This document shows positions 24,602-33,949 of a stretch of DNA of 41,868 nucleotides, piece after piece. The notes below the pieces were generated by a model. That model was not told where the DNA came from. It ran no database searches and was given only the letters and a program-made list of their open reading frames with translations. Source of the DNA: Crocinitomicaceae bacterium. Its GTDB lineage: Bacteria; Bacteroidota; Bacteroidia; Flavobacteriales_D; Crocinitomicaceae. Made by a program: the position numbers and the translations under genes. Where the stretch lies: contig JAOASF010000119.1 in NCBI GenBank assembly GCA_025210175.1, positions 1-41,868 of the forward strand, given 5' to 3'. How positions within the stretch are numbered: position 1 is the first letter of the stretch; each line of letters opens with the position of its first letter.

Positions 24602-26866
24602 ATGGTATTCGATTTAGATATGATTAAAAAGGTCTATGCGCTTTTTCCGGAACGCATTGCGGCTGCTCGAAAAGCAGTTGGTCGACCTTTAACATTAACG
24701 GAAAAAATATTGTACGCTCACCTCTGGGATGGTGCCGCTTCGGAGGAATACCAGCGAGGAAAGGCCTATGTTGATTTCGCACCAGATCGAGTGGCCATGC
24801 AGGACGCAACGGCGCAAATGGCCTTGTTGCAGTTCATGCAAGCCGGCAAGAAAAAAGTAGCCGTTCCTTCTACGGTACACGCCGATCACTTGATTTTGGC
24901 AAAGGTTGGTGCTTCCAAAGATCTACAAGATTCTTTGAATAAAAACAATGAGGTATTCAACTTCTTATCCTCGATTTCTAACAAATACGGTATCGGTTTT
25001 TGGAAACCAGGGGCAGGAATTATTCACCAGGTGGTTTTGGAAAATTATGCCTTCCCGGGAGGAATGATGATTGGTACGGATTCGCACACGGTAAACGCCG
25101 GAGGATTGGGTATGATCGCTATTGGAGTTGGAGGAGCAGACGCGGTGGATGTAATGGCTGGGATGCCTTGGGAGTTGAAGTTCCCGAAATTGATAGGTGT
25201 GAAACTGACTGGTAAATTGAATGGCTGGTCAGCACCGAAAGACGTTATCCTAAAAGTTGCCGATATTCTCACTGTAAAAGGTGGTACGGGCGCTGTGGTA
25301 GAATACTTCGGAGAAGGAGCGAACAACATGTCTTGTACGGGTAAAGGAACGATTTGTAACATGGGTGCGGAAATCGGGGCAACGACTTCTACTTTCGGTT
25401 ACGATGATTCCATGCGTCGTTTCTTGACAGCCACGGGTAGAGCAGATGTAGTAGCTGAAGCAGATAAAATCGCTGAACATTTGACGGGAGATGCAGAAGT
25501 ATATGCAAATCCCGAGAAATACTTCGATCAATTGATCGAGATCAACTTGTCGGAATTGGAACCGCACGTTAATGGTCCATTTACACCCGATAGAGGTACG
25601 CCAATTTCAAAAATGCGCGCCGAAGCTGAAGCGAATGGATGGCCAATGAAAGTAGAATGGGGATTGATCGGATCGTGTACCAACTCCTCCTACGAAGACT
25701 TGTCTCGTGCTGCGTCCATTGCGCGACAGGCCGTTGAAAAAGGTTTAAAACCGAAGGCAGATTTCGGAATCAACCCTGGATCGGAGCAGATCCGATTTAC
25801 GGTAGAACGCGATGGTATACTAGGAACTTTTGAAAAACTAGGAACGAAAATCTTTACCAATGCATGTGGACCTTGTATCGGTCAGTGGGATCGCGAAGGA
25901 GCAGAAAAAGGGGAGAAGAACACCATTGTCCACTCCTTCAACAGAAACTTCTCCAAGCGTGCTGACGGGAACCCGAACACCCATGCCTTTGTGACTTCTC
26001 CAGAAATGGTTGCGGCCTTGGCCATTGCAGGTGATTTAGGATTCAATCCGATTACAGATACGCTTACAAACGATAAGGGCGAACAGGTTAAATTGGAGCC
26101 ACCTACTGGCTGGGAATTGCCTCCAAAAGGATTTGAAGTAGAAGATGCCGGTTACCAAGCTCCAGCAGAGGATGGTTCGGGTGTGGTAATTGATGTAGCA
26201 CCTGATTCTTCGCGATTGCAGTTGTTGGAATCCTTCCCAGAATGGGATGGAAAAAACTTGTTGGGGGCCAAACTTCTGATAAAGGCAGAAGGGAAATGTA
26301 CCACCGACCACATTTCGATGGCAGGTCCTTGGTTGCGTTACCGCGGTCACTTGGACAATATTTCCAACAACATGTTGATAGGAGCTGTTAACTTTTTTAA
26401 CAAGGAAACAAACAAGGTAAAAAACCAATTGACCGGCGAAACAGGTGAAGTTCCAGCTGTACAAAGAGCTTATAAAGCAGCAGGAATTCCAACAGTTGTA
26501 GTGGGGGATCATAACTATGGTGAAGGTTCATCGCGCGAACATGCAGCCATGGAACCACGTCACTTGGGAGTAAGAGCTGTGATTGTAAAATCATTTGCAC
26601 GTATCCACGAAACCAACTTGAAGAAACAAGGAATGTTGGGCTTGACCTTTGCCAATGAAGCGGATTACGATAAGGTACAAGAAGATGACACATTCAACTT
26701 TGTCGATTTGGCTGAATTTGCTCCAAATAAGCAATTGACATTGGAAATTGTACATGCTGACGGTTCAAAGGATTCAGTGAAATTGAATCACACGTACAAC
26801 GAACAACAAATTGAGTGGTTCAAGGCTGGCTCAGCTTTGAATTTGATCAAAAGACAAAACGCATAA
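24602..26866 (+). CDS. acn: Aconitate hydratase, mitochondrial type
   Basis: A 754-residue [4Fe-4S] aconitase of the eukaryotic ACO2-like class. The start [19 protein letters not shown] and the length match this class, which is distinct from both AcnA (about 890 residues) and AcnB. Cluster ligands are C359 ([11 protein letters not shown]), C422 and C425 ([11 protein letters not shown]); the 63 and 66 spacings equal those of human ACO2. GTDSHT (158-163) and the C-terminal swivel-domain [15 protein letters not shown] loop are intact. It catalyses citrate to isocitrate in the TCA cycle. A terminator follows. The organism therefore keeps two structurally different aconitases almost side by side. 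Confidence 0.96.
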   Translation: MVFDLDMIKKVYALFPERIAAARKAVGRPLTLTEKILYAHLWDGAASEEYQRGKAYVDFAPDRVAMQDATAQMALLQFMQAGKKKVAVPSTVHADHLILAKVGASKDLQDSLNKNNEVFNFLSSISNKYGIGFWKPGAGIIHQVVLENYAFPGGMMIGTDSHTVNAGGLGMIAIGVGGADAVDVMAGMPWELKFPKLIGVKLTGKLNGWSAPKDVILKVADILTVKGGTGAVVEYFGEGANNMSCTGKGTICNMGAEIGATTSTFGYDDSMRRFLTATGRADVVAEADKIAEHLTGDAEVYANPEKYFDQLIEINLSELEPHVNGPFTPDRGTPISKMRAEAEANGWPMKVEWGLIGSCTNSSYEDLSRAASIARQAVEKGLKPKADFGINPGSEQIRFTVERDGILGTFEKLGTKIFTNACGPCIGQWDREGAEKGEKNTIVHSFNRNFSKRADGNPNTHAFVTSPEMVAALAIAGDLGFNPITDTLTNDKGEQVKLEPPTGWELPPKGFEVEDAGYQAPAEDGSGVVIDVAPDSSRLQLLESFPEWDGKNLLGAKLLIKAEGKCTTDHISMAGPWLRYRGHLDNISNNMLIGAVNFFNKETNKVKNQLTGETGEVPAVQRAYKAAGIPTVVVGDHNYGEGSSREHAAMEPRHLGVRAVIVKSFARIHETNLKKQGMLGLTFANEADYDKVQEDDTFNFVDLAEFAPNKQLTLEIVHADGSKDSVKLNHTYNEQQIEWFKAGSALNLIKRQNA

Positions 26867-26885
26867 AAGAACTGGAAATAAGGTC

Positions 26886-26918
26886 AAAAGGCGATTCGAA
26901 AGAGTCGCCTTTTATTTT
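26886..26918 (+). terminator. Aconitase terminator
   Basis: AAAAGGCGATTC (26886-26897) pairs with GAGTCGCCTTTT (26902-26913) around a GAAA tetraloop, then ATTTT. The inner 16 bases CGATTCGAAAGAGTCG are identical to the rplI terminator core. Confidence 0.9.
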
Positions 26919-26991
26919 GCTGGCAAATGAATGGTCATAGGGCAATGCGGTTTGACCAGCTTTTTACTAGGTTTACACTTCAATTTGAACC

Positions 26992-28479
26992 ATGAAAAAA
27001 AGAAGTTTCCTTTCGGCCCATTCTATCTTGTTGCTCATCTCTGTTTTTGTTGCAGGATTGACTTATTTGATTCCTTCTGGGAAATTCGATCAATTGAGTT
27101 TTGATCAGGAAGACAAGGTTTTTCAAATTGTTTCGTCTGAAATGACCTATAATTTACCTGCTACTCAATATACTTTGGACTCATTGAAAATTCCAATTCA
27201 ACTGGAAAAATTTGAATCGGGAGCCATTTCCAAACCAGTGGGCGTTCCAGGTTCGTACAAAGAAATTGAATCCAACCCGCAAGGACTTTGGGCTTTGGCT
27301 CAGGCTCCAATTAAGGGAATTATTGAGGCGGCTGATATTATTTTCTTGGTACTCATCATCGGTGGGTTGATCGGTATCATGAATGAAATTAAGGTTTTTG
27401 ATTCAGGCATCGCATCCTTGTCCAAAGGGTTGAAAGGGAAGGAGTTTTTGCTAATTGTTGTCACTACAGTATTGATAGCTTTGGGAGGAACCACCTTCGG
27501 CTTGGCAGAAGAAACGATGGCTTTTATCCCGATTCTGGTTCCAGTGTTTATAGCTGCTCGTTACGATGCGCTCACGGCTGTAGCTTCGATCTTTTTGGGT
27601 TCATCTATTGGAACGATGTGTTCGACTGTAAATCCCTTTTCAACGATTATTGCCTCCGACGCAGCAGGTATTACGTGGACTGAAGGGCTGGACGGACGCT
27701 TGTTTATGCTTCTCATTTGTTTAACCATCACCATTGCCTATTTGATGTGGTATGGTAAAAGGGTACAAAATAATCCCGCCAAATCACTTTTGTATGAAAA
27801 CTGGGAGAACCCCCTGAAAAAACAAGATCCGAACGATGAGGTGGTTCCATTGAACGCTAAGTCTAGAATGATCTTAGTCGTTTTTGCCTTGAGCTTTGTG
27901 GTCATGGTCATGGGAGTTTCCAAATACGATTGGTGGTTTGTAGAAATGACGACAACGTTTTTAGTTGCCTCTGTGCTCATTGCCTTGCTTGCCAAAATGA
28001 AAGAAGGTCAGTTTATCAAGGCTTTCATGAGTGGAGCTTCTGATTTGTTGAGTGTAGCTTTCATTATCGGGATTGCACGTGGGGTTTCAATTCTTATGAA
28101 CGACGGCAATATCTCCGATTCCGTGTTGTATTACGCCAGCACGGCTACAGAGGGCATGAGTAAAGGTTTGTTTGTCAATGCCTTGTTTTTTGTGTACAAC
28201 GGTCTCTCTTTTTTAATTCCTTCTTCATCAGGGATGGCGGTACTCACGATGCCTATTATGAGTCCACTTGGCACCTCAGTAGGAGTGCCAGCTGAAGTGA
28301 TAGTGAACGCCTACCAATTTGGGCAAGGAATCTTTGCCATTATCAATCCGACCAGTTTGATCTTGATGTCACTCGGGGTGGTAAGTATCGGATATAACGT
28401 GTGGTTGAAGTTCATTTGGCCGTTGTTAGCCGTGTTGACCTTAGTTGCGATGATCTTCTTGACCATTTCGGTGGTATAA
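26992..28479 (+). CDS. YfcC-family (DcuC superfamily) membrane transporter
   Basis: A 495-residue inner-membrane protein with a signal-anchor first helix (HSILLLISVFVAGLTYLIPSG), a polar segment of about 70 residues (30-100), and then at least ten helices. The segment GGTTFGLAEETMAFIPILVP and the SSIGTMCSTVNPFSTIIAS loop are characteristic of the YfcC/arginine-ornithine antiporter-like group of the DcuC superfamily; members move C4-dicarboxylates or amino acids. A near-consensus TCAATTTG box ends 4 bases before the ATG. It is monocistronic, closed by a bidirectional terminator. Substrate unknown; position beside aconitase is suggestive of carboxylate transport but not evidence. Confidence 0.88.
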   Translation: MKKRSFLSAHSILLLISVFVAGLTYLIPSGKFDQLSFDQEDKVFQIVSSEMTYNLPATQYTLDSLKIPIQLEKFESGAISKPVGVPGSYKEIESNPQGLWALAQAPIKGIIEAADIIFLVLIIGGLIGIMNEIKVFDSGIASLSKGLKGKEFLLIVVTTVLIALGGTTFGLAEETMAFIPILVPVFIAARYDALTAVASIFLGSSIGTMCSTVNPFSTIIASDAAGITWTEGLDGRLFMLLICLTITIAYLMWYGKRVQNNPAKSLLYENWENPLKKQDPNDEVVPLNAKSRMILVVFALSFVVMVMGVSKYDWWFVEMTTTFLVASVLIALLAKMKEGQFIKAFMSGASDLLSVAFIIGIARGVSILMNDGNISDSVLYYASTATEGMSKGLFVNALFFVYNGLSFLIPSSSGMAVLTMPIMSPLGTSVGVPAEVIVNAYQFGQGIFAIINPTSLILMSLGVVSIGYNVWLKFIWPLLAVLTLVAMIFLTISVV

Positions 28480-28489
28480 GGCACAAAAA

Positions 28490-28515
28490 AAAAAGGAGCA
28501 CGATGGCTCCTTTTT
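28490..28515. terminator. Bidirectional terminator between convergent genes
   Basis: AAAAAGGAGC (28490-28499) pairs with GCTCCTTTTT (28506-28515) around ACGATG, with an A-run before and a T-run at the end, so it can stop transcripts from both sides. Confidence 0.85.
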
Positions 28516-28529
28516 GAAGTTTAATGTTT

Positions 28530-29438
28530 TTAATTGTCGGTTGGTATGACCAATGCAATTCCTATTTTTAAATGATTCAAGCTAAACTTTCGCGAAACAT
28601 TCACTACAGAAGTGGAGTAGCCTGTGTCAAAGTTATTTGGGTCATAATATTCGAACACACCATAGAATGAGTCGAATCGATCAGTTAGGCCTAAGTTTGC
28701 TTCAAAAAAGAAACCGAAACCTTTGTATCGAAGCATCGTTCCTATTGTTGGACTTAAAGCGAAGTTGATATCGTTATTCTCTGTATAAAGCTCGTATTCT
28801 ACATCGTTTTGTGTGTCTGTTACTTCTGCCTCCATAGTTCCGCCAAGTAGCATTACCCCATTCACGCGGAAATAAAAGTCGGTCATAAAATCTGGTTTCT
28901 TTGGGTTTGGAATAATCGTTAAAGATGGTCCAAATCCCATTCCCATCATTTTGAAACTTCTGTATTTGGCATCTGCAAACAAATCTGTGACCAACTGATT
29001 GGAGCCCGATTGAATTGTCTTCCAATCAAAATTTAAGGTTGATATGTTGTATGAATAAGTTAAACCGATATCAATATTTCTAATTAGATGCTTGTTAATT
29101 CCATTCAATGCTACGAGGCCATTAACACTGAAATTTACACCCGATTTTAACCCCATATTTCCCGTTTGGTAAGGAGAAAAATCCGAAGATGAATTCAACC
29201 ACTCCGTGTAGGACATTCCATCTTTAGATGTGCTATTTGTTGGGGATGATAAGCCTAATGCAATTGAAACATAACCTGTTTTAGACGCTGACTTGATTGG
29301 TACTTGTTCTTCTTTTACAATCGAATCTTTCTGAACTCTATAACGTTCATAGTTTTTCTCCGATCCTCCTTGCGTAAATTGTGCAACAAGAGGGAAACTC
29401 GCTGCTGAAAATATAAGTATTGTAATGAAATTTTTCAT
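28530..29438 (-). CDS. Probable outer-membrane beta-barrel protein
   Basis: A 302-residue secreted protein with a Sec signal peptide (MKNFITILIFSAASFPLVAQ). After a charged linker (about 20-55) come alternating amphipathic strands ending in aromatic or glycine residues (TGYVSIALGLS, IDIGLTYSYNIS, FMTDFYFRVNGVMLLGG, YKGFGFFFEANLGLTDRF, SLNHLKIGIALVIP), fitting a small outer-membrane barrel. No named family is recognised with confidence. It follows the TolB-like lipoprotein gene after 15 bases, so the two are probably one operon and may form a small envelope complex. Confidence 0.7.
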   Translation of the reverse strand: MKNFITILIFSAASFPLVAQFTQGGSEKNYERYRVQKDSIVKEEQVPIKSASKTGYVSIALGLSSPTNSTSKDGMSYTEWLNSSSDFSPYQTGNMGLKSGVNFSVNGLVALNGINKHLIRNIDIGLTYSYNISTLNFDWKTIQSGSNQLVTDLFADAKYRSFKMMGMGFGPSLTIIPNPKKPDFMTDFYFRVNGVMLLGGTMEAEVTDTQNDVEYELYTENNDINFALSPTIGTMLRYKGFGFFFEANLGLTDRFDSFYGVFEYYDPNNFDTGYSTSVVNVSRKFSLNHLKIGIALVIPTDN

Positions 29439-29453
29439 GTCGATTAGAGGTAA

Positions 29454-30500
29454 TTAGTTTTTGTATTCAATTGACCAGATGCCGAAAGTTCCTTTTTCAT
29501 TTCCTCTCTGGGAAAGGAAGTAAATTAACTTTCCTTTTGGCCCCCACGTAGGTGATAAATCATGACCAGGATGAAAAGTAACTTGTGTAAGGTTGGTACC
29601 ATTTGTATTGATGGTATATAAATCCAAGTTCTCTATTCGACTGCTGGTGGCTAAGGTAGACCCTGTAATTACCAATGTTTTACCATCTGGTGAAATTTTT
29701 GGACTTGAAAAACCTCTTTCCGAATCGGATAATATTTGAGTTTCTTGACCAGTTATTAAGTTCAGGGACCAAATTTCTCCTAAACCAGATGATTTATTGT
29801 TTCGTGTGAAGTACAATGTTTTACTGTCTGGAGAGATAGATGGTGAAAAGCCTTCACAGAATTGAGACATGATACTGGTTTTTCTGTCAAAGTTCCAGAT
29901 GTAATATCTATAAGATTTGGTAGAGGCGGAATATTCACCTTTAGAGAAAAAGATGAAGTTGTTATCGCTCGAATAAATTGGTGTGCGCTCAATTTGAGAG
30001 GTACTCGAAATCTGTTGAACGGATGCACCTTGATTGGCATCAATTTGGAAAATATTTTTGTCACTATCCAGTCGTTCAGTATAAACCAGTTTCTCACCAT
30101 CTGGTGAATAGGATACATTCACAATGTTCTCTTTGAATGTTCGCTGAATGGTCGTTTTTCCACCTTGGGTAGACTTAATATAGATGTTGCTTTTTCCATT
30201 CGCAATGCCTACATAGGCAACTTTCATTCCGTCAGGACTGATTCCGATTTTTGGGTCAGTATCCCAATAAATAACACCTTGTTTATTCTCTATATAGGGA
30301 GTATACAGGTTGTCCGTTTCAGTAGAAAACTGTGTAAAACGCACACCGCTTTCCTCTGGTACAGTTAATTCTCTTGTGTCGATAACACGTTCTTTCGTTA
30401 TATATTGAACCGTTCTCTTTGTTTCAAACAATTCCTCGCGATTTTCACAAGACACCAGAGCAGGTAGTGCTGCAAGGCAAATTATCGTTAGTTTTTTCAT
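29454..30500 (-). CDS. PD40/TolB-like beta-propeller lipoprotein
   Basis: The ATG at 30500 gives a 348-residue lipoprotein with signal MKKLTIICLAALPALVSCEN (Cys at 18); a TTG five codons earlier is rejected because it adds no signal feature. The mature protein contains about six PD40 (WD40-like) repeats recognisable by the SPDG/SPDS turns: GISPDGMKVAYVG, SYSPDGEKLVYTE, IYSSDNNFIFFSK, SISPDSKTLYFTR, KISPDGKTLVITG and TWGPKGKLIYFLS. Such propellers, as in TolB, bind proteins or ligands in the periplasm. It is the first gene of a pair with the barrel protein. TolB itself is not claimed because no pal or tol genes are nearby. Confidence 0.82.
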   Translation of the reverse strand: MKKLTIICLAALPALVSCENREELFETKRTVQYITKERVIDTRELTVPEESGVRFTQFSTETDNLYTPYIENKQGVIYWDTDPKIGISPDGMKVAYVGIANGKSNIYIKSTQGGKTTIQRTFKENIVNVSYSPDGEKLVYTERLDSDKNIFQIDANQGASVQQISSTSQIERTPIYSSDNNFIFFSKGEYSASTKSYRYYIWNFDRKTSIMSQFCEGFSPSISPDSKTLYFTRNNKSSGLGEIWSLNLITGQETQILSDSERGFSSPKISPDGKTLVITGSTLATSSRIENLDLYTINTNGTNLTQVTFHPGHDLSPTWGPKGKLIYFLSQRGNEKGTFGIWSIEYKN

Positions 30501-30583
30501 GTTAGGATATTTCAATCTGCATACGAAAGTACTTAGTTTTTTTTAGATTTTTAACAGTGAGAAATAGAAAGTAGTGAAATAAA

Positions 30584-30607
30584 AAAAGCCCGATATCTCG
30601 GGCTTTT
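30584..30607 (-). terminator. Terminator of the thrS-infC-rpmI-rplT operon
   Basis: AAAAGCCCGA (30584-30593) pairs with TCGGGCTTTT (30598-30607) around a 4-base loop; on the minus strand it is followed by a T-run (seven Ts in all). Confidence 0.9.
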
Positions 30608-30631
30608 CTATAGTGTTAACTAGACCGTTAA

Positions 30632-30979
30632 TTATTTTTTGATAGAATCAACAACTGCTTTGAATGCTTCCGGGTTGTTCATTGCCAAATCAGCAAGAAC
30701 TTTACGGTTCAATTCAATACCACTTTTGTTGATTGCACCCATGAATTGAGAATAGCTCATTCCGTGCTGACGTGCACCTGCGTTAATACGCGCGATCCAC
30801 AAGCTGCGGAAGTTTCTTTTCTTTTGCTTACGACCTTCGTAAGCATATAATAGACCTTTTTCTACTGCGTTTTTCGCAACAGTCCATACATTTTTTCTAC
30901 GGCCAAAGTAACCTTTAGCCAACTTCATGAACTCTTTTCTTTTTGCTCTAGAAGCTACGTGATTTACCGATCTTGGCAT
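30632..30979 (-). CDS. rplT: 50S ribosomal protein L20
   Basis: A 115-residue, strongly basic protein starting [30 protein letters not shown] with the long N-terminal helix of L20 and the C-terminal globular domain ([19 protein letters not shown]). It binds 23S rRNA early in large-subunit assembly. Last gene of the thrS-infC-rpmI-rplT operon; 104 bases separate it from rpmI, longer than the other gaps. In some other bacteria L20 represses its own operon through an mRNA structure, but I cannot show such a fold here. Confidence 0.97.
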   Translation of the reverse strand: MPRSVNHVASRAKRKEFMKLAKGYFGRRKNVWTVAKNAVEKGLLYAYEGRKQKKRNFRSLWIARINAGARQHGMSYSQFMGAINKSGIELNRKVLADLAMNNPEAFKAVVDSIKK

Positions 30980-31083
30980 AATTTTAAGTTTTTAATAAAA
31001 AGTGCAGCACTATTTCAGCTGGCTTATTTACTCGTTATTGGGTTAAACATTTAGAACCATGTGCTAATCCGTCAAAAGACAGA

Positions 31084-31281
31084 TTATTTCATGCACAATT
31101 GCAATTTGATGTTAGACTCATCAGACGTGTGAACCGTCCCAGCGTGAGTCAAATTACGCTTTTGCTTTTTTGTTTTCTTAGTAAGGATGTGACTTTTGAA
31201 AGCGTGCTTTCTTTTGATCTTCCCACTACCAGTGATTGTGAATCTCTTCTTCGCACTGGATTTTGTCTTCATTTTTGGCAT
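31084..31281 (-). CDS. rpmI: 50S ribosomal protein L35
   Basis: A 65-residue basic protein, [47 protein letters not shown], with the full L35 signature. It lies 38 bases after infC and before rplT in the standard order. Confidence 0.97.
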   Translation of the reverse strand: MPKMKTKSSAKKRFTITGSGKIKRKHAFKSHILTKKTKKQKRNLTHAGTVHTSDESNIKLQLCMK

Positions 31282-31319
31282 TTCTCTCCTCTTTATTATA
31301 TGTGGTCTAACACTATATA

Positions 31320-31868
31320 CTATTTCTTCTTCGGGTTCACCATGATAATCATGCGCTTCCCTTCCAATTTCGGCATTTGCTCAATTGTTCCCAAATCCGC
31401 CAATTCTTGTGCGAATTTCAAAAGCAACAATTCTCCGCGATCCTTGAAGACAATTGTCCGACCTCTAAAGAAAACGTACGCTTTCAATTTCGATCCTTCT
31501 TCCAAGAACTTGCGCGCATGCGCCAATTTGAAGTTGAAATCGTGATCATCCGTATTCGGACCAAAACGAATTTCTTTGATGACAACTTTACTTTGTTTTG
31601 CTTTTAGCTCCTTTTGTTTTTTCTTTTGGTTGTACAAGAACTTCTTGTAGTCCATTATTTTACAAACGGGTGGGTTTGCATTTGGAGAAATCTCAACAAG
31701 GTCCAATTCTTGCTCTTCAGCCATTGCTAAGGCTTCCGATGTGCGCATTACTTTTGGCTCTTGTCCTTCCAAAACCAAACGAACTTCTTGCGCTTGGATT
31801 CGGTTGTTGATTTTGTGTTGTTCTTCTTCTTGTCTTCTAACAAAAGGTTTTCTAGAGGGTCTTCTCAT
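31320..31868 (-). CDS. infC: Translation initiation factor IF-3
   Basis: A 182-residue protein with the IF-3 N-domain ([39 protein letters not shown]) and C-domain ([34 protein letters not shown]). IF-3 dissociates ribosomes and checks the start codon. The start codon read here is ATG, not the rare AUU that E. coli uses for autoregulation. The basic N-terminal extension ([17 protein letters not shown]) precedes the usual start. It follows thrS after 7 bases. Confidence 0.97.
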   Translation of the reverse strand: MRRPSRKPFVRRQEEEQHKINNRIQAQEVRLVLEGQEPKVMRTSEALAMAEEQELDLVEISPNANPPVCKIMDYKKFLYNQKKKQKELKAKQSKVVIKEIRFGPNTDDHDFNFKLAHARKFLEEGSKLKAYVFFRGRTIVFKDRGELLLLKFAQELADLGTIEQMPKLEGKRMIIMVNPKKK

Positions 31869-31875
31869 TGGCTAT

Positions 31876-33819
31876 TTAAGCATTTGTTGTCAATTCCACT
31901 TCAATGGTTTCTTGTACCAATTTTGCAAATTCCTCAATTTGCAAGGCACCTTTATCGCCCACTAATCGCTGGCGTACAGAGACTTGATTGTTGTCAGCCT
32001 CTTTTTCACCCACGATCAACATGAACGGTATTTTATTCAATTCGGACTCCCTAATTTTCTTACCAATTTTCTCATTTCGGTCGTCAACGAAGCCGCGAAT
32101 ATCGTAATTTTTAAGTAAATCTAAAACTTTTTCTGCGTAGGCGTTGTAATTCTCACTGATTGGTAGAATCGCCACTTGCTCAGTAGTTAACCACAATGGG
32201 AAGTCCCCTGCACAGTGTTCCAAAAGTACAGCAACGAAGCGTTCCATCGAACCAAATGGTGCTCGGTGAATCATTACTGGACGATGTTTTTGGTTGTCTG
32301 AACCAACGAATTCCAATTCAAAACGCTCCGGCAGGTTGTAATCTACCTGAATAGTTCCCAACTGCCACTCGCGACCCAAGGCATCTTGCACCATGAAATC
32401 TAACTTCGGACCGTAGAAGGCTGCTTCACCTAATTCTACAACGGTTGGCAATTCCTTCTCTGCTGCTGCTTCAATAATAGCTTGCTCTGCTTTGTCCCAG
32501 TTTTCGTTCGACCCGATGTATTTCTCTGGTTTTTCTGGATCGCGTAAAGAAATTTGCGCCTTGAAGTTCTCGAATTTCAAGGTCTTGAAAATGTACAATA
32601 CCAAGTCGATTACTTTCTTGAACTCATCCTTCACCTGATCCGGCGTACAGAAAATGTGTGCATCATCTTGCGTAAAACCACGAACGCGCGTTAAACCGTG
32701 CAACTCACCACTTTGTTCGTAACGGTAAACGGTTCCAAACTCAGCAAAACGAGCTGGCAAGTCTTTGTACGAACGAGGCTTCGCCTTGTAAATCTCACAG
32801 TGGTGCGGACAGTTCATAGGTTTCAACAAGAACTCCTCGTCTTCATCTGGAGTGCGAATAGGCTTGAAACTGTCCTCACCGTATTTGGCATAGTGACCCG
32901 AAGTCACATACAATTCTTTATTGGCAATATGCGGAGTGATTACTTGCTCGTAACCCGCTTGTTTTTGAGCTTTCTTCAAGAAGTTCTCCAAACGCTCACG
33001 CAAGGCAGCTCCTTTTGGCAACCACAACGGCAAACCTTGACCTACTTTTTGTGAGAAGGTGAACAATTCCAGTTCTTTCCCCAGTTTTCGGTGGTCGCGT
33101 TTTTTCGCTTCCTCTACTTTTTCCAAGTATTCCGTCAAATCTGAATTCTTAGGGAAAGTAATACCGTAAATACGGGTCAATTGCTTGTTCTTCTCATCGC
33201 CACGCCAGTAAGCACCAGCGATAGCCGTCAATTTTACAGCCTTGATGAAGCCTGTGTTCGGAATGTGCGGTCCACGACACAAGTCTGTGAAGTTACCTTG
33301 TGTGTAGAACGTAATATTTCCATCCTCCAAGTCTTGCAATAATTCCAATTTGTAAGGGTCTTCCTTTTCTTGGAAATAGGCGATGGCGTCAGCCTTCGAA
33401 ATTTCTTCTCGGATAAATGGATTTTTAGCCTTCGCCAATTCCTTCATCTTCGCTTCAATTTTCTCCAAATCTTTTTCTGAAATGGAGTAATCCATGAAGT
33501 CTACGTCGTAGTAAAAGCCATTCGCAACCGGAGGTCCAATCGCCAATTTGATTCCAGGGTAATAAAACTCCAAAGCCTCTGCCAGCAAGTGAGCCGAAGA
33601 GTGCCACATGGTCGATTTTCCTTCCGTATCATTCCAGGTGTACAAGGTCAATGTAGCGTCTTCGTTGATCGGAAGAACAGCGTCCTGTACCTGGTTATTC
33701 ACTCGGGCAGCCAATACATTTCTAGCAAGCCCTTCGGAAATAGACTTGGCGACATCCAATGCAGAAGTTCCTTTTTCTACTTCTCTCACGGAGCCATCGG
33801 GAAGGGTAATCTTTATCAT
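31876..33819 (-). CDS. thrS: Threonyl-tRNA synthetase
   Basis: A 647-residue class II synthetase charging tRNA-Thr. Domains in order: TGS (about 1-62), the tRNA second-additional/editing domain (about 65-240, with [11 protein letters not shown] giving the HxxxH editing motif), the catalytic core with zinc ligand C337 in MNCPHH (335-340), [25 protein letters not shown] (motif 2), [13 protein letters not shown] (motif 3), and the C-terminal anticodon-binding domain. Full length. First gene of thrS-infC-rpmI-rplT, with its own -7 box. Confidence 0.97.
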   Translation of the reverse strand: MIKITLPDGSVREVEKGTSALDVAKSISEGLARNVLAARVNNQVQDAVLPINEDATLTLYTWNDTEGKSTMWHSSAHLLAEALEFYYPGIKLAIGPPVANGFYYDVDFMDYSISEKDLEKIEAKMKELAKAKNPFIREEISKADAIAYFQEKEDPYKLELLQDLEDGNITFYTQGNFTDLCRGPHIPNTGFIKAVKLTAIAGAYWRGDEKNKQLTRIYGITFPKNSDLTEYLEKVEEAKKRDHRKLGKELELFTFSQKVGQGLPLWLPKGAALRERLENFLKKAQKQAGYEQVITPHIANKELYVTSGHYAKYGEDSFKPIRTPDEDEEFLLKPMNCPHHCEIYKAKPRSYKDLPARFAEFGTVYRYEQSGELHGLTRVRGFTQDDAHIFCTPDQVKDEFKKVIDLVLYIFKTLKFENFKAQISLRDPEKPEKYIGSNENWDKAEQAIIEAAAEKELPTVVELGEAAFYGPKLDFMVQDALGREWQLGTIQVDYNLPERFELEFVGSDNQKHRPVMIHRAPFGSMERFVAVLLEHCAGDFPLWLTTEQVAILPISENYNAYAEKVLDLLKNYDIRGFVDDRNEKIGKKIRESELNKIPFMLIVGEKEADNNQVSVRQRLVGDKGALQIEEFAKLVQETIEVELTTNA

Positions 33820-33838
33820 ATTGTTTTAAAATACGCCG

Positions 33839-33846
33839 CAAATTTA
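33839..33846 (-). promoter_or_regulatory. -7 box of the thrS operon
   Basis: Minus-strand TAAATTTG, perfect TAnnTTTG, about 19 bases before the thrS ATG. The expected -33 TTG is not clear. The leader is too short for a T-box. Confidence 0.5.
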
Positions 33847-33949
33847 ATGTTTTAGGCTTAAAATAAGGGTGTGGAAATGACTTTCTTTTCCAAGGAAAGC
33901 GATGTTTTCAGCCGATTGAATTATCTTAGGTAGAACCAATCGAACTACT

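Noticed and set aside
30980..31083. L20-type autoregulatory leader in the rpmI-rplT gap
   Set aside because: The 104-base gap is long enough, but I could not draw a convincing conserved fold by eye.
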